A stretch of 10,458 nucleotides of DNA from Ruminococcus sp. UBA946 (GTDB lineage Bacteria; Bacillota; Clostridia; Oscillospirales; Ruminococcaceae), in NCBI GenBank assembly GCA_002293295.1, contig DBCY01000207.1, positions 7,035 through 17,492 on the forward strand. Reading direction: 5' to 3'. Positions within the stretch are counted from its first letter, which is position 1, and every line of letters begins with the position of its first letter. Below are positions 1 to 6,129 of the stretch, piece by piece. The position numbers were made by a program, and so were the translations under genes. The notes under the pieces were generated by a model that saw nothing but the letters and a program-made list of their open reading frames with translations, was not told the DNA's origin and searched no databases.

Positions 1-209
1 GAACAAGCCATAATGGCAGGCTGGGAAATTTCCGTACGCGAAAGCTCTTCTTCCGTGCCGTAAAAGCTTTTTTCGGCAAGGTCAAAGCCTAAAATATCGC
101 TTGCCGCCGAATATATTTCTTTTACCCCCGGATATTTTTCAAAAAGCTCCCTGCCCATTCCTGAATACTGGGAACCCTGACCTGAAAATAAAAACACTGT
201 ATTTCTCAT
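1..209 (-). CDS. fabD: Malonyl-CoA:ACP transacylase, N-terminal part (cut by window edge)
   Basis: Reading the minus strand from the ATG at 209 gives 69 residues starting MRNTVFLFSGQGSQYSGMG, the N-terminal signature of FabD, where the GQGSQ loop (residues 10-14) forms part of the active site. The catalytic GHSxG serine, usually near residue 90, lies outside the window, so the gene is partial only because of the window edge. A GGAG Shine-Dalgarno sits at 222..219, 9 nt before the ATG. The enzyme loads malonyl groups from CoA onto acyl carrier protein in the cytoplasm, supplying the extender unit for FabH and FabF. It is transcribed away from the main operon from its own promoter (282..310). 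In many Clostridia fabD lies inside the fab operon near fabK, so the divergent position suggests a rearrangement (inference). Confidence 0.93.
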   Translation of the reverse strand, partial: MRNTVFLFSGQGSQYSGMGRELFEKYPGVKEIYSAASDILGFDLAEKSFYGTEEELSRTEISQPAIMAC

Positions 210-281
210 AAAGCTTTTCTCCGTATTAAGTTAGTTGAATTATTTATATCCGGAAAGAATAAATTTCCTTTTACAAATGAA

Positions 282-310
282 ATTATAACATATTAAACTT
301 AAATAGTCAA
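282..310 (-). promoter_or_regulatory. Sigma-A type promoter for fabD
   Basis: On the minus strand TTGACT (310..305) is followed after exactly 17 bp by TATAAT (287..282). This is one mismatch from the consensus -35 and a perfect -10. Transcription would start near 275, giving a leader of about 65 nt before the fabD ATG at 209. The leader contains a short GGAAA/TTTCC inverted repeat, but I see no known riboswitch. Confidence 0.8.
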
Positions 311-334
311 AATAAATTATTAAATTTTATTGAC
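306..334. promoter_or_regulatory. Candidate shared operator: dyad centred between the two divergent promoters
   Basis: An imperfect inverted repeat is centred on base 320, the midpoint of the divergent promoters. The outer arms GTCAA (306-310) and TTGAC (330-334) are the two -35 boxes. Inside, 6 of 9 further base pairs are also symmetrical, giving 11 of 14 in total. A regulator bound here would cover both -35 boxes and could control fabD and the fabH operon together, as FapR or FabT/FabR-type regulators do for fab genes elsewhere. The sequence matches neither motif as I remember it, and AT-rich DNA produces weak dyads easily. The regulator assignment is therefore inference. Confidence 0.35.
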
Positions 335-358
335 AAGTCGGAAAAAAAATATTACAAT
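330..358 (+). promoter_or_regulatory. Sigma-A type promoter for the fabH-accA operon
   Basis: TTGACA (330-335), a 17-bp spacer, then TACAAT (353-358): a perfect -35 and a one-mismatch -10. Transcription would start near 365, leaving a leader of about 47 nt. The leader contains the small inverted repeat TTTACCAGTAAA (373-384) and the purine-rich GAGGGGACGGTGA (393-405) that serves as Shine-Dalgarno. It is the only strong promoter I find before the plus-strand genes, so it probably drives the whole cluster. Confidence 0.82.
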
Positions 359-411
359 AACATTATGTGCAATTTACCAGTAAAAACATCCTGAGGGGAC
401 GGTGAAATAAT

Positions 412-1401
412 TTGTTCGGTATTAATATCAAAGGAACCGGTCAGTATCTTCCGGAGCTGACTGTCGGCAACAATATGCTTTCCGGTATAATGGATACAAG
501 CGACGAATGGATTCTGACCCGTACCGGAATGAGCCGCAGACATTATTCGGACGGGGAAGCCGCATGGGAGATGGGAGCCTTCGCCGCGAAAAAAGCGGTT
601 TTAAAATCAGGAATTGACCCCAAAGAAATCGGTCTTGTCATTACTTCCACAATAACCCACGATTTTAATACCCCAAGCGCCGCATGCCTTATTCAGAATG
701 AAATAGGGACCAAGGGGGCTGCGTTTGACGTGGGAGCGGCTTGCTCGGGATTTATATATGCCCTTGATACGGCAAAAAGATTTCTGCAGACTGACGATAA
801 CCTTAAATACGCCCTTGTTGTCGCAAACGAGCGGCTTTCAGCCATAACCGACTTCAATGACAGGTCTACGGCGGTTCTTTTCGGCGACGGAGCGGCGGCT
901 TTCGTTGTTGAACGCTCCGATAAGCTTTACAGCTCTTATTTAATGTCGGACGGAAGCGGCGGCAAGTACCTTTATGCGAAGAAGCCTGCCGGTACTCATC
1001 CTTTTTATAAAGGAAGCCGGAAAAATCCGTCGGCGGATTTTCCTATGGAAACAGGGTATGTGATTCAGGATGGCAGGGCAGTTTATAAGTTCGCGGTAAA
1101 CGCCCTTTTTGAATCGGCGCAAAAAGCGGCGGATTCCGGCGGAATAGGCCTTGACGCAATCGACTGGTTTATCCCGCATCAGGCTAACCTGCGTATTATA
1201 GAAACCGCCGCTAAAAATATGAATATCCCTTTGGATAAATTTATAATAAATATAAAGGAAACCGCAAACACCTCGGGGGCGACAATCCCAATCGCATTTG
1301 ACAGCGGCGTTAATGACGGCAGGATAAAACGCGGGGATAAATGCTGTCTGGTGGGATTCGGCGCGGGGCTTACCTCGGGGGCGGTTGTTATTGAATATTG
1401 A
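412..1401 (+). CDS. fabH: Beta-ketoacyl-ACP synthase III (KAS III)
   Basis: FabH condenses an acyl-CoA primer with malonyl-ACP to start fatty acid synthesis. The 329-residue product has the usual KAS III length. The N-terminus carries the conserved GTGQYLPE segment and DTSDEWILTRTG (residues 28-39). The catalytic triad is visible: Cys111 in GAACSGF, His256 in IPHQAN and Asn286 in NTSGATIP. The C-terminus has the GFGAGLTSGA loop (316-325). The start is TTG at 412. It is chosen because family homology begins at once (FGINIKGTG) and a Shine-Dalgarno-like GGTGA ends 6 nt upstream, while the next in-frame ATG would remove conserved sequence. It is the first gene of the operon, directly behind a strong promoter and divergent from fabD. 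A repeat-rich gap follows. Primer preference (straight or branched) cannot be told from the sequence. Confidence 0.96.
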   Translation: MFGINIKGTGQYLPELTVGNNMLSGIMDTSDEWILTRTGMSRRHYSDGEAAWEMGAFAAKKAVLKSGIDPKEIGLVITSTITHDFNTPSAACLIQNEIGTKGAAFDVGAACSGFIYALDTAKRFLQTDDNLKYALVVANERLSAITDFNDRSTAVLFGDGAAAFVVERSDKLYSSYLMSDGSGGKYLYAKKPAGTHPFYKGSRKNPSADFPMETGYVIQDGRAVYKFAVNALFESAQKAADSGGIGLDAIDWFIPHQANLRIIETAAKNMNIPLDKFIINIKETANTSGATIPIAFDSGVNDGRIKRGDKCCLVGFGAGLTSGAVVIEY

Positions 1402-1412
1402 AATTTGGGCGC

Positions 1413-1500
1413 TTTTAGTAGTTAGAAAATAGTTGTTAGTGGTTAGTTTTCGGATATGGGGTTCATACCTTCTTCCTTACTCCTTACCCCTCATTCCTCT
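1413..1500 (-). repeat. Degenerate 7-bp-period repeat tract, two-part, inverted relative to 2911-3001
   Basis: Positions 1413-1447 read as five successive 7-mers of the type AGTTAGA, TGTTAGT, GGTTAGT. Positions 1470-1497 read as four 7-mers of the type TTACTCC, TTACCCC. About 22 nt of non-repeat DNA lie between. On the minus strand the order is a G-rich block (GGAATGA-like) followed by an ACTAACC-like block, the same two-part order as the plus-strand tract at 2911-3001. No ORF or promoter is evident. It fills the gap between fabH and the next gene. Confidence 0.7.
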
Positions 1501-1503
1501 GTA

Positions 1504-1542
1504 GCGGTATACCGCCATTGTTAATTTTAACTGTTAATTGGT
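1504..1542 (+). repeat. Dispersed 39-nt element, copy 1 (palindrome plus AT-rich 7-mers)
   Basis: The element begins with the perfect 12-bp palindrome GCGGTATACCGC (1504-1515), runs through TTAA-rich 7-mers and ends in TTAATTGGT. An ungapped comparison with 9380-9418 gives 31 identical bases of 39, including identical ends (GCGGTATAC and TTAATTGGT). It ends 11 nt before the ATG of the next gene. It could be a remnant of a mobile repeat or a leader RNA structure; the sequence alone does not decide. Confidence 0.6.
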
Positions 1543-1553
1543 AGAAGGTGAGT

Positions 1554-2126
1554 ATGCTGGATTATAATAATTTTTATCATGCAAGCAATATTGGAAACCT
1601 GACGGAATTATTACCCTTATCGAACGCAAAGGACAGCGGTGAAAAGGTATGTTATTTTACTCCTGTGAAAGCATATGCAGTTTTTTATCTGCGTGATAAA
1701 GAAATAAACCATGTGACCTGCAGCGTGACTGATAAAGGAATTACCGTTTACCGCGAACAGTTCCCCAGCCAGCTAAAGAAAACTTATCAGGGCAGAAGCG
1801 GTTATTTATATACCTGCAAAAACAATAATAATATAAAACAGGCACACACAGACGGAATATGGACGTCAGTTCAGCCTGTGGCTGTCTCATCGGTGTGTTA
1901 TATAGAGGATGTTTATGCTGAAATACTGGAAAGGGAGAAATCAGGAGAGGTTCAAATAATCCGTTATGAATCTCTTTCCGATGGACAAAAGCGGGAAAAT
2001 GCTGAGGTTATCAAAGATTTCATCATACAAAGGGGTTTTTTAACCGCCGGCACTCCCCAAGCCCGCTTTTTTAATGAAAACTATCCGCAGGCATGGGAAG
2101 AAGCCGAAAAAAGTGTGCTTATATAA
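1554..2126 (+). CDS. Uncharacterised protein, possible ADP-ribosyltransferase-like fold
   Basis: I do not recognise a named family with certainty. The 190-residue product has no signal peptide or membrane segment and should be cytoplasmic. Its N-terminus has FYHAS (His9) followed by VCYFTP (32-37) and AYAVFYLRD (40-48). An H-x-[ST] strand followed by a YxTP strand with downstream tyrosines resembles ADP-ribosyltransferase and KptA-like folds; this is a weak inference. The C-terminal half is rich in charged, probably helical sequence (EDVYAEILEREKSGEVQIIRYE). The ATG at 1554 is preferred over a GTG at 1548 because AGAAGG (1543-1548) lies 5 nt upstream of the ATG and overlaps the GTG. The codons favour TTA for leucine and GCA for alanine more than the neighbouring fab genes do. 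It sits between fabH and fabG, bounded by repeat tracts on both outer sides, which hints at insertion into the operon. Confidence 0.8.
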   Translation: MLDYNNFYHASNIGNLTELLPLSNAKDSGEKVCYFTPVKAYAVFYLRDKEINHVTCSVTDKGITVYREQFPSQLKKTYQGRSGYLYTCKNNNNIKQAHTDGIWTSVQPVAVSSVCYIEDVYAEILEREKSGEVQIIRYESLSDGQKRENAEVIKDFIIQRGFLTAGTPQARFFNENYPQAWEEAEKSVLI

Positions 2127-2165
2127 AAAGATTTAAAAGACTCTGAATAGAAAGGATTTATCTAT

Positions 2166-2903
2166 ATGTCAAAAACGGCAATTATCACCGGTTCGTCAAG
2201 GGGAATAGGAGCGGCAATTGCCCTTCGCCTTGCCGAAGACGGCTTTAATATCGCGCTTAACGATTTGAACGCCGGGATGTTTGAGAATAACGGTATTGTG
2301 TATAAATGCAGAGAATTCGGCGTAGAGGCTGAAATTTTCTGCGCCGACGTTTCTGTATATGACGAATGCGAAAGCCTTGTAAAAGCTGTGAAGGAACGTT
2401 TCGGGACAATAGACGCCCTTATAAATAATGCAGGCATAACGAGGGACGGGCTAATGGCGAGAATGCCGGAGGAACAGTACGATTCGGTCATAGCCGTGAA
2501 CCAGAAAAGCGTGTTTAATATGATGAAGCATACCGGGAATGTCATGCTCAGGCAAAAATCGGGCAGAATAGTTAATATAGCCTCCGTCGCGGGGCTTTAC
2601 GGCAACCCGGGTCAGATTAATTATTCGGCTTCAAAAGCCGCCGTAATAGGCATGACAAAGACCGCCGCGAAAGAGCTTGGCAGCAGGGGCATTACCTGCA
2701 ACGCGGTAGCTCCGGGCTTTATTCAGACCCCCATGACCGATAAGCTCACGGACGAACAGAAAAGCCGGATGCTTGAACAGGTTGCAATGAAGCGTTACGG
2801 CACGGTTGAGGAAGTTGCCGGGGTGGTTTCATTCCTTGTTTCGGACAGCGCCTCCTATGTAACGGGACAGACCATTGAAATTTCGGGCGGACTCAGTATG
2901 TAG
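2166..2903 (+). CDS. fabG: 3-oxoacyl-ACP reductase
   Basis: FabG reduces beta-ketoacyl-ACP to beta-hydroxyacyl-ACP. The 245-residue product is a typical short-chain dehydrogenase. It has the Rossmann motif TGSSRGIG (residues 8-15), NNAG at 87-90 and the catalytic tetrad Asn112, Ser140, Tyr153 and Lys157 (in NYSASKAA). The C-terminus has PGFIQTPMTDKL and ends in TGQTIEISGGLSM, as expected for FabG. AAGGA (2152-2156) precedes the ATG by 9 nt. One oddity is the end of the second beta strand, which reads LNDLNAG with Asp33. An acidic residue there usually favours NADH over NADPH in this superfamily, so cofactor preference may differ from E. coli FabG (inference). Downstream, a 7-bp-period repeat tract separates it from fabF. 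Confidence 0.96.
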   Translation: MSKTAIITGSSRGIGAAIALRLAEDGFNIALNDLNAGMFENNGIVYKCREFGVEAEIFCADVSVYDECESLVKAVKERFGTIDALINNAGITRDGLMARMPEEQYDSVIAVNQKSVFNMMKHTGNVMLRQKSGRIVNIASVAGLYGNPGQINYSASKAAVIGMTKTAAKELGSRGITCNAVAPGFIQTPMTDKLTDEQKSRMLEQVAMKRYGTVEEVAGVVSFLVSDSASYVTGQTIEISGGLSM

Positions 2904-2910
2904 GCGCGAA

Positions 2911-3001
2911 GCGTAAGGAATGAGGAGTAAGGCGGAAGGGAAAGGGTTTAGGCGTAAGGCGTGAGGAATGAGGTGTACTGACCACTGACCTCTGACAACT
3001 A
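2911..3001 (+). repeat. Degenerate 7-bp-period repeat tract, 13 units in register
   Basis: These 91 bases divide exactly into thirteen 7-mers with no insertions or deletions. The first nine are G-rich (examples GAATGAG, GAGTAAG, CGTAAGG, AATGAGG), with phase drift around the middle. The last four are of the ACTG type (ACCACTG, ACCTCTG, ACAACTA). The tract begins 7 nt after the fabG stop and ends before the fabF Shine-Dalgarno GGAG (3018-3021). It resembles the short tandem heptamer repeats described in cyanobacteria and some other genomes. A TATAAT-like string lies at 3012-3017 but has no well-spaced -35 box. Confidence 0.75.
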
Positions 3002-3028
3002 AAATTAGTATTATAATGGAGTTTTATA

Positions 3029-4270
3029 ATGAAAAGAGTTGTGATTACGGGCATGGGTGTTGTTTCGCCCGTCGGAAACAGTTTAAGCGAATTCCGGAGC
3101 AGCATAAAAGCCGGAAAACACGGTTTTTCCCTGCTTGACGAAAGTATTGTCAGAAAGGATTTTGAAGTTAGAATCGCCGCGCAGGTTAAAGGCTTTACAG
3201 GAGAAAAATATTTCGACAAAAAGGAACTTAAAAGGATAGACCGGTTTACTCAGTTCGCGGTGACGTCGTCGCTTGACGCCATTGCCGACAGCGGCTCTGA
3301 TTTCAGGGATATTGACCCTTTCCGCGCCGGGGTAATTTTCGGCGTCGGCATAGGCGGGCTGAAGCTTACTCTGGACGAGCATTCAAAGTATCTCGAAAAG
3401 GGTCCGAACCGTATTTCCGTATTTTATGTCCCGATGATGATAGGTAATATGGCTGCCGGTACGATTTCCATGAAAACAGGCTTTAAGGGCGATAATTACT
3501 GCACAACCACAGCCTGTGCGTCTTCTACCCACGCTGTCGGCGAAGCCTTCCGTAAAATCAAGGACGGCTACCTTGACGTCTGTATAGCGGGCGGCTCGGA
3601 ATCATGCGTCAATGAATTTGCTTTAGGCGGATTTAACAATATGAAAGCCCTGTCCCGTTCGGACGACACCGACCGGTGTTCAATACCGTTTGACGCGGAA
3701 AGGAACGGTTTTGTTCTCGGCGAAGGAAGCGGAGCCTTAATCCTTGAGGAGCTTGAACACGCAAAAGCCAGGGGAGCAGAAATTTATGCCGAAATAGCGG
3801 GCTACGGCGCTACCTGCGACGCTTATCACATGACGTCCCCGTCGCCGGAAGGCGTTGCCGCGGGCTATGCGATTATGCATGCTTACAAGGAAGCTGGGTT
3901 AAACCCCGAAGATATTGATTATATAAACTCCCACGGCACTTCGACGGGGCTTAATGACAAATATGAAACTATTGCCATAAAGAATGCCCTTGGCGACGAA
4001 TGCGCCCGAAAGGTAGTCATAAACTCTACAAAATCCATGACGGGGCATCTCCTCGGAGCTGCGGGAGCCGTTGAAACTATTGTCACAGCGCTTTCATGCA
4101 GGGAGGATTTTGTTCACCGGACTATAGGCTTTAAAATCCCCGACCCCGACTGCGATTTGGATTACTGCGTTGATAAAAACCGTAACATCATAGTTAATGC
4201 GGCTCTGACGAACAACCTCGGGTTCGGAGGTCATAATGCCGCTTTATGCCTGAAAAAATATACAGGATAA
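3029..4270 (+). CDS. fabF: Beta-ketoacyl-ACP synthase II
   Basis: FabF elongates acyl-ACP with malonyl-ACP. The 413-residue length matches the family (E. coli FabF has 412 or 413). The sequence opens with KRVVITGMGVVSPVGN. The active-site residues are Cys163 in TTACASSTH, His302 in NSHGTSTG and His340 in STKSMTGHLLGAAGA, with the supporting Lys335. The C-terminal gating loop reads NNLGFGGHNAAL, where most FabF proteins have NSFGFGGTNA; the key GFGG is kept. The ATG is preceded by GGAG (3018-3021) with a 7-nt spacer. Together with FabG and FabZ it forms the elongation cycle encoded here. No separate FabB is visible in the window. Confidence 0.97.
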   Translation: MKRVVITGMGVVSPVGNSLSEFRSSIKAGKHGFSLLDESIVRKDFEVRIAAQVKGFTGEKYFDKKELKRIDRFTQFAVTSSLDAIADSGSDFRDIDPFRAGVIFGVGIGGLKLTLDEHSKYLEKGPNRISVFYVPMMIGNMAAGTISMKTGFKGDNYCTTTACASSTHAVGEAFRKIKDGYLDVCIAGGSESCVNEFALGGFNNMKALSRSDDTDRCSIPFDAERNGFVLGEGSGALILEELEHAKARGAEIYAEIAGYGATCDAYHMTSPSPEGVAAGYAIMHAYKEAGLNPEDIDYINSHGTSTGLNDKYETIAIKNALGDECARKVVINSTKSMTGHLLGAAGAVETIVTALSCREDFVHRTIGFKIPDPDCDLDYCVDKNRNIIVNAALTNNLGFGGHNAALCLKKYTG

Positions 4271-4322
4271 TTTTTGTGTGCCGGGTAGAATAATTTTATA
4301 TCTTGAAAGGATAGTAATTCAT

Positions 4323-4808
4323 ATGGAAAAAATATTATATGATGAGATTAATATGGAAACAATTGAAACGCTTGCTAACATCGTTAAAAACAATGATTTA
4401 GGTGAAATCACAATTACCGAAGGCGACAGAATCATTACTGTAAAGGGGAAAAATTTTACACCCGTGCTTCAAACAGGGACTCCTTTTTCAGCCGGTTCTT
4501 CACCTGTGTCTCTTCTTCCCGCTGCCGAAGCCGGACAAAATCCCGTTGCCGCGGCGGTTCAGTCTGCTGTGGGAAATATTGTTAAATCCCCCATTGTGGG
4601 TACGTTTTACGCCGCTTCTGCTCCGGATAAACCGCCCTTCGTGAGTATCGGCCAAAGAGTAAGAAAAGGCGATGTACTGATGATAATAGAATCAATGAAG
4701 CTGATGAATGAGGTTCAGAGCGATTATGACGGCGTCGTAAAGGACATACTTATTAATAACGGCGACGCGGTTGAATTTGACCAGCCGATTATGATTATAG
4801 GAAGTTAA
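4323..4808 (+). CDS. accB: Biotin carboxyl carrier protein of acetyl-CoA carboxylase
   Basis: AccB carries the biotin that shuttles the carboxyl group from AccC to the AccD/AccA transferase. The ATG at 4323 is preferred over an upstream GTG at 4278. AAAGGA (4306-4311) lies upstream of the ATG, and the product then starts MEKILYDEIN, matching the usual N-terminal helix region. The 161-residue protein has an N-terminal domain (about 1-42), an Ala/Pro/Ser-rich flexible linker (about 45-85) and a C-terminal biotinyl domain beginning KSPIVGTFYAAS. The biotin-accepting lysine is Lys126 in IESMKLMNEV (E. coli has EAMKMMN). It lies 52 nt after fabF, consistent with co-transcription. A biotin ligase (BirA) must be encoded elsewhere. 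Confidence 0.96.
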   Translation: MEKILYDEINMETIETLANIVKNNDLGEITITEGDRIITVKGKNFTPVLQTGTPFSAGSSPVSLLPAAEAGQNPVAAAVQSAVGNIVKSPIVGTFYAASAPDKPPFVSIGQRVRKGDVLMIIESMKLMNEVQSDYDGVVKDILINNGDAVEFDQPIMIIGS

Positions 4809-4841
4809 TGCCGGGGTATAACGATTTTCTTTTACTGCCGG

Positions 4842-5651
4842 ATGTGTATTATAATGATGATATGTAAAACCAAATACCCTGTGCTTTTCGTTCACGGACT
4901 AGGCTTCAGGGACAGAAAATGGATTAACTACTGGGGGAGAATCCCCAAAGCGCTTATAAAAAACGGAGCCGAAATTTTTTACGGCGGTCAGGACGCCTGG
5001 GGAAACATTGAGGACAATGCCGTAACCATAAGAAATAATCTTTTAAGAGCGTTAAAAATATCAGATACTGATAAAATAAATATTATTGCCCATTCAAAAG
5101 GCGGTCTTGACGTGCGTTTTATGATAAGCCGCTACGGTCTTGAGGAGAAAATAGCTTCCGTTACCACAATATCAACTCCCCACAACGGTTCTAAAACAAT
5201 GGATTATCTTTATAATTCATTAAATCCGGCTATTAAGTTCACTGCGTTTTTCGTAAATATATGGTTCAGGATATTAGGCGATAAAAAACCTGATTTTTAT
5301 AACACCTGCAGGGAAATGACCACGGACTGCTGCATGGAATTCAATAAGAAATACGAAGCTAATGATAATTTTTACCGTCAAAGCTATGCAAGCCTGATGA
5401 AAAACAGCCTGTCGGATATTCTTTTCGTACTTCCTCATTATATAATTAAGAAATTTGACGGTGAAAACGACGGAATAGTCGGCATAAATTCAACTGTCTG
5501 GGGTGAATTCAGGGGCGTGTTCAGAGGAAAGAAAAACCGCGGTATTTCCCATGCCGATATTGTGGATTTCCGCCGCATGAATTTTCAGGGTACCGACGTC
5601 CGCCTTTTTTATATTGATATTGTCAGTGGTCTTAAAAATATGGGATATTAG
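4842..5651 (+). CDS. Alpha/beta-hydrolase, lipase-like
   Basis: The product (269 residues from this start) has the layout of a lipase-type alpha/beta hydrolase. An oxyanion-hole motif VLFVHGLG (15-22) is followed by the nucleophile elbow IIAHSKGGLD with Ser85, then TISTPHNGS (109-117). The likely catalytic acid is Asp210 in ENDGIVG and the likely base His237 in GISHADIV. The elbow is A-H-S-K-G, not the more common G-x-S-x-G, as in some triacylglycerol lipases. No signal peptide is visible, so it is probably cytoplasmic or loosely membrane-associated, unlike secreted lipases. Start choice is uncertain: ATG codons at 4842, 4854 and 4857 are in frame, and only a weak GGA lies upstream. It sits between accB and fabZ, 26 nt before the latter. 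A role in acyl-chain release or lipid turnover is inference; an unrelated esterase function is equally possible. Confidence 0.88.
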   Translation: MCIIMMICKTKYPVLFVHGLGFRDRKWINYWGRIPKALIKNGAEIFYGGQDAWGNIEDNAVTIRNNLLRALKISDTDKINIIAHSKGGLDVRFMISRYGLEEKIASVTTISTPHNGSKTMDYLYNSLNPAIKFTAFFVNIWFRILGDKKPDFYNTCREMTTDCCMEFNKKYEANDNFYRQSYASLMKNSLSDILFVLPHYIIKKFDGENDGIVGINSTVWGEFRGVFRGKKNRGISHADIVDFRRMNFQGTDVRLFYIDIVSGLKNMGY

Positions 5652-5677
5652 TAAGTATTTGAAAGGAAATTATAACA

Positions 5678-6106
5678 ATGCCGTTATATAACAAAGAACA
5701 GATTATGGAAATTATTCCGCACCGGGACCCGTTTCTGCTTATCGATGAAATAGAGGAGCTTGAACCGGGAAAACGATGTGCTGCGGTAAAATATATTAAG
5801 GAAGACGATTTCTGGTTTAAAGGGCATTTCCCTGATTATCCTGTCGTTCCCGGCGTGCTTATGGTTGAAATGCTTGCTCAGGCAGGCTGCGCCGCTATGC
5901 TCACGCTCCCCGAAAACAAAGGAAAAATCGGCTTTTTCGGCGGTATAAGGGAGGCAAAGTTCCGCCGTCAGGTTGTCCCGGGGGATACTTTGCGTCTTGA
6001 AGTTGAAATTATAAAGGTTAAGGGTTCGGTCGGTATAGGAAAGGGTATTGCTGCCGTGAACGGCGAAAAAGCCGTATCGGCGGAAATCACCTTTGCTTTG
6101 AAATAA
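5678..6106 (+). CDS. fabZ: 3-hydroxyacyl-ACP dehydratase
   Basis: FabZ removes water from beta-hydroxyacyl-ACP to give trans-2-enoyl-ACP. The 142-residue length fits FabZ (E. coli 151) and not the longer isomerising FabA. IMEIIPHRDPFLLIDEI opens the hot-dog fold. The catalytic pair is His50 in KGHFPDYPVVPG and Glu64 in LMVEMLAQAG. The family signature GFFGGIREAKFRRQVVPGD follows (residues 85-103). AAAGGA (5662-5667) lies 10 nt before the ATG. It is followed after 23 nt by accC. No FabN-like isomerase features are evident, so any unsaturated fatty acids would need another route (inference). Confidence 0.96.
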   Translation: MPLYNKEQIMEIIPHRDPFLLIDEIEELEPGKRCAAVKYIKEDDFWFKGHFPDYPVVPGVLMVEMLAQAGCAAMLTLPENKGKIGFFGGIREAKFRRQVVPGDTLRLEVEIIKVKGSVGIGKGIAAVNGEKAVSAEITFALK

Positions 6107-6129
6107 TACATTACTATGAGGTTTTTATA

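Noticed and set aside
2985..3017. Possible promoter before fabF (CTGACC or CTGACA with TATAAT at 3012-3017)
   Set aside because: The spacers would be 21 or 14 bp, outside the usable range, and CTGACx is part of the heptamer repeat.
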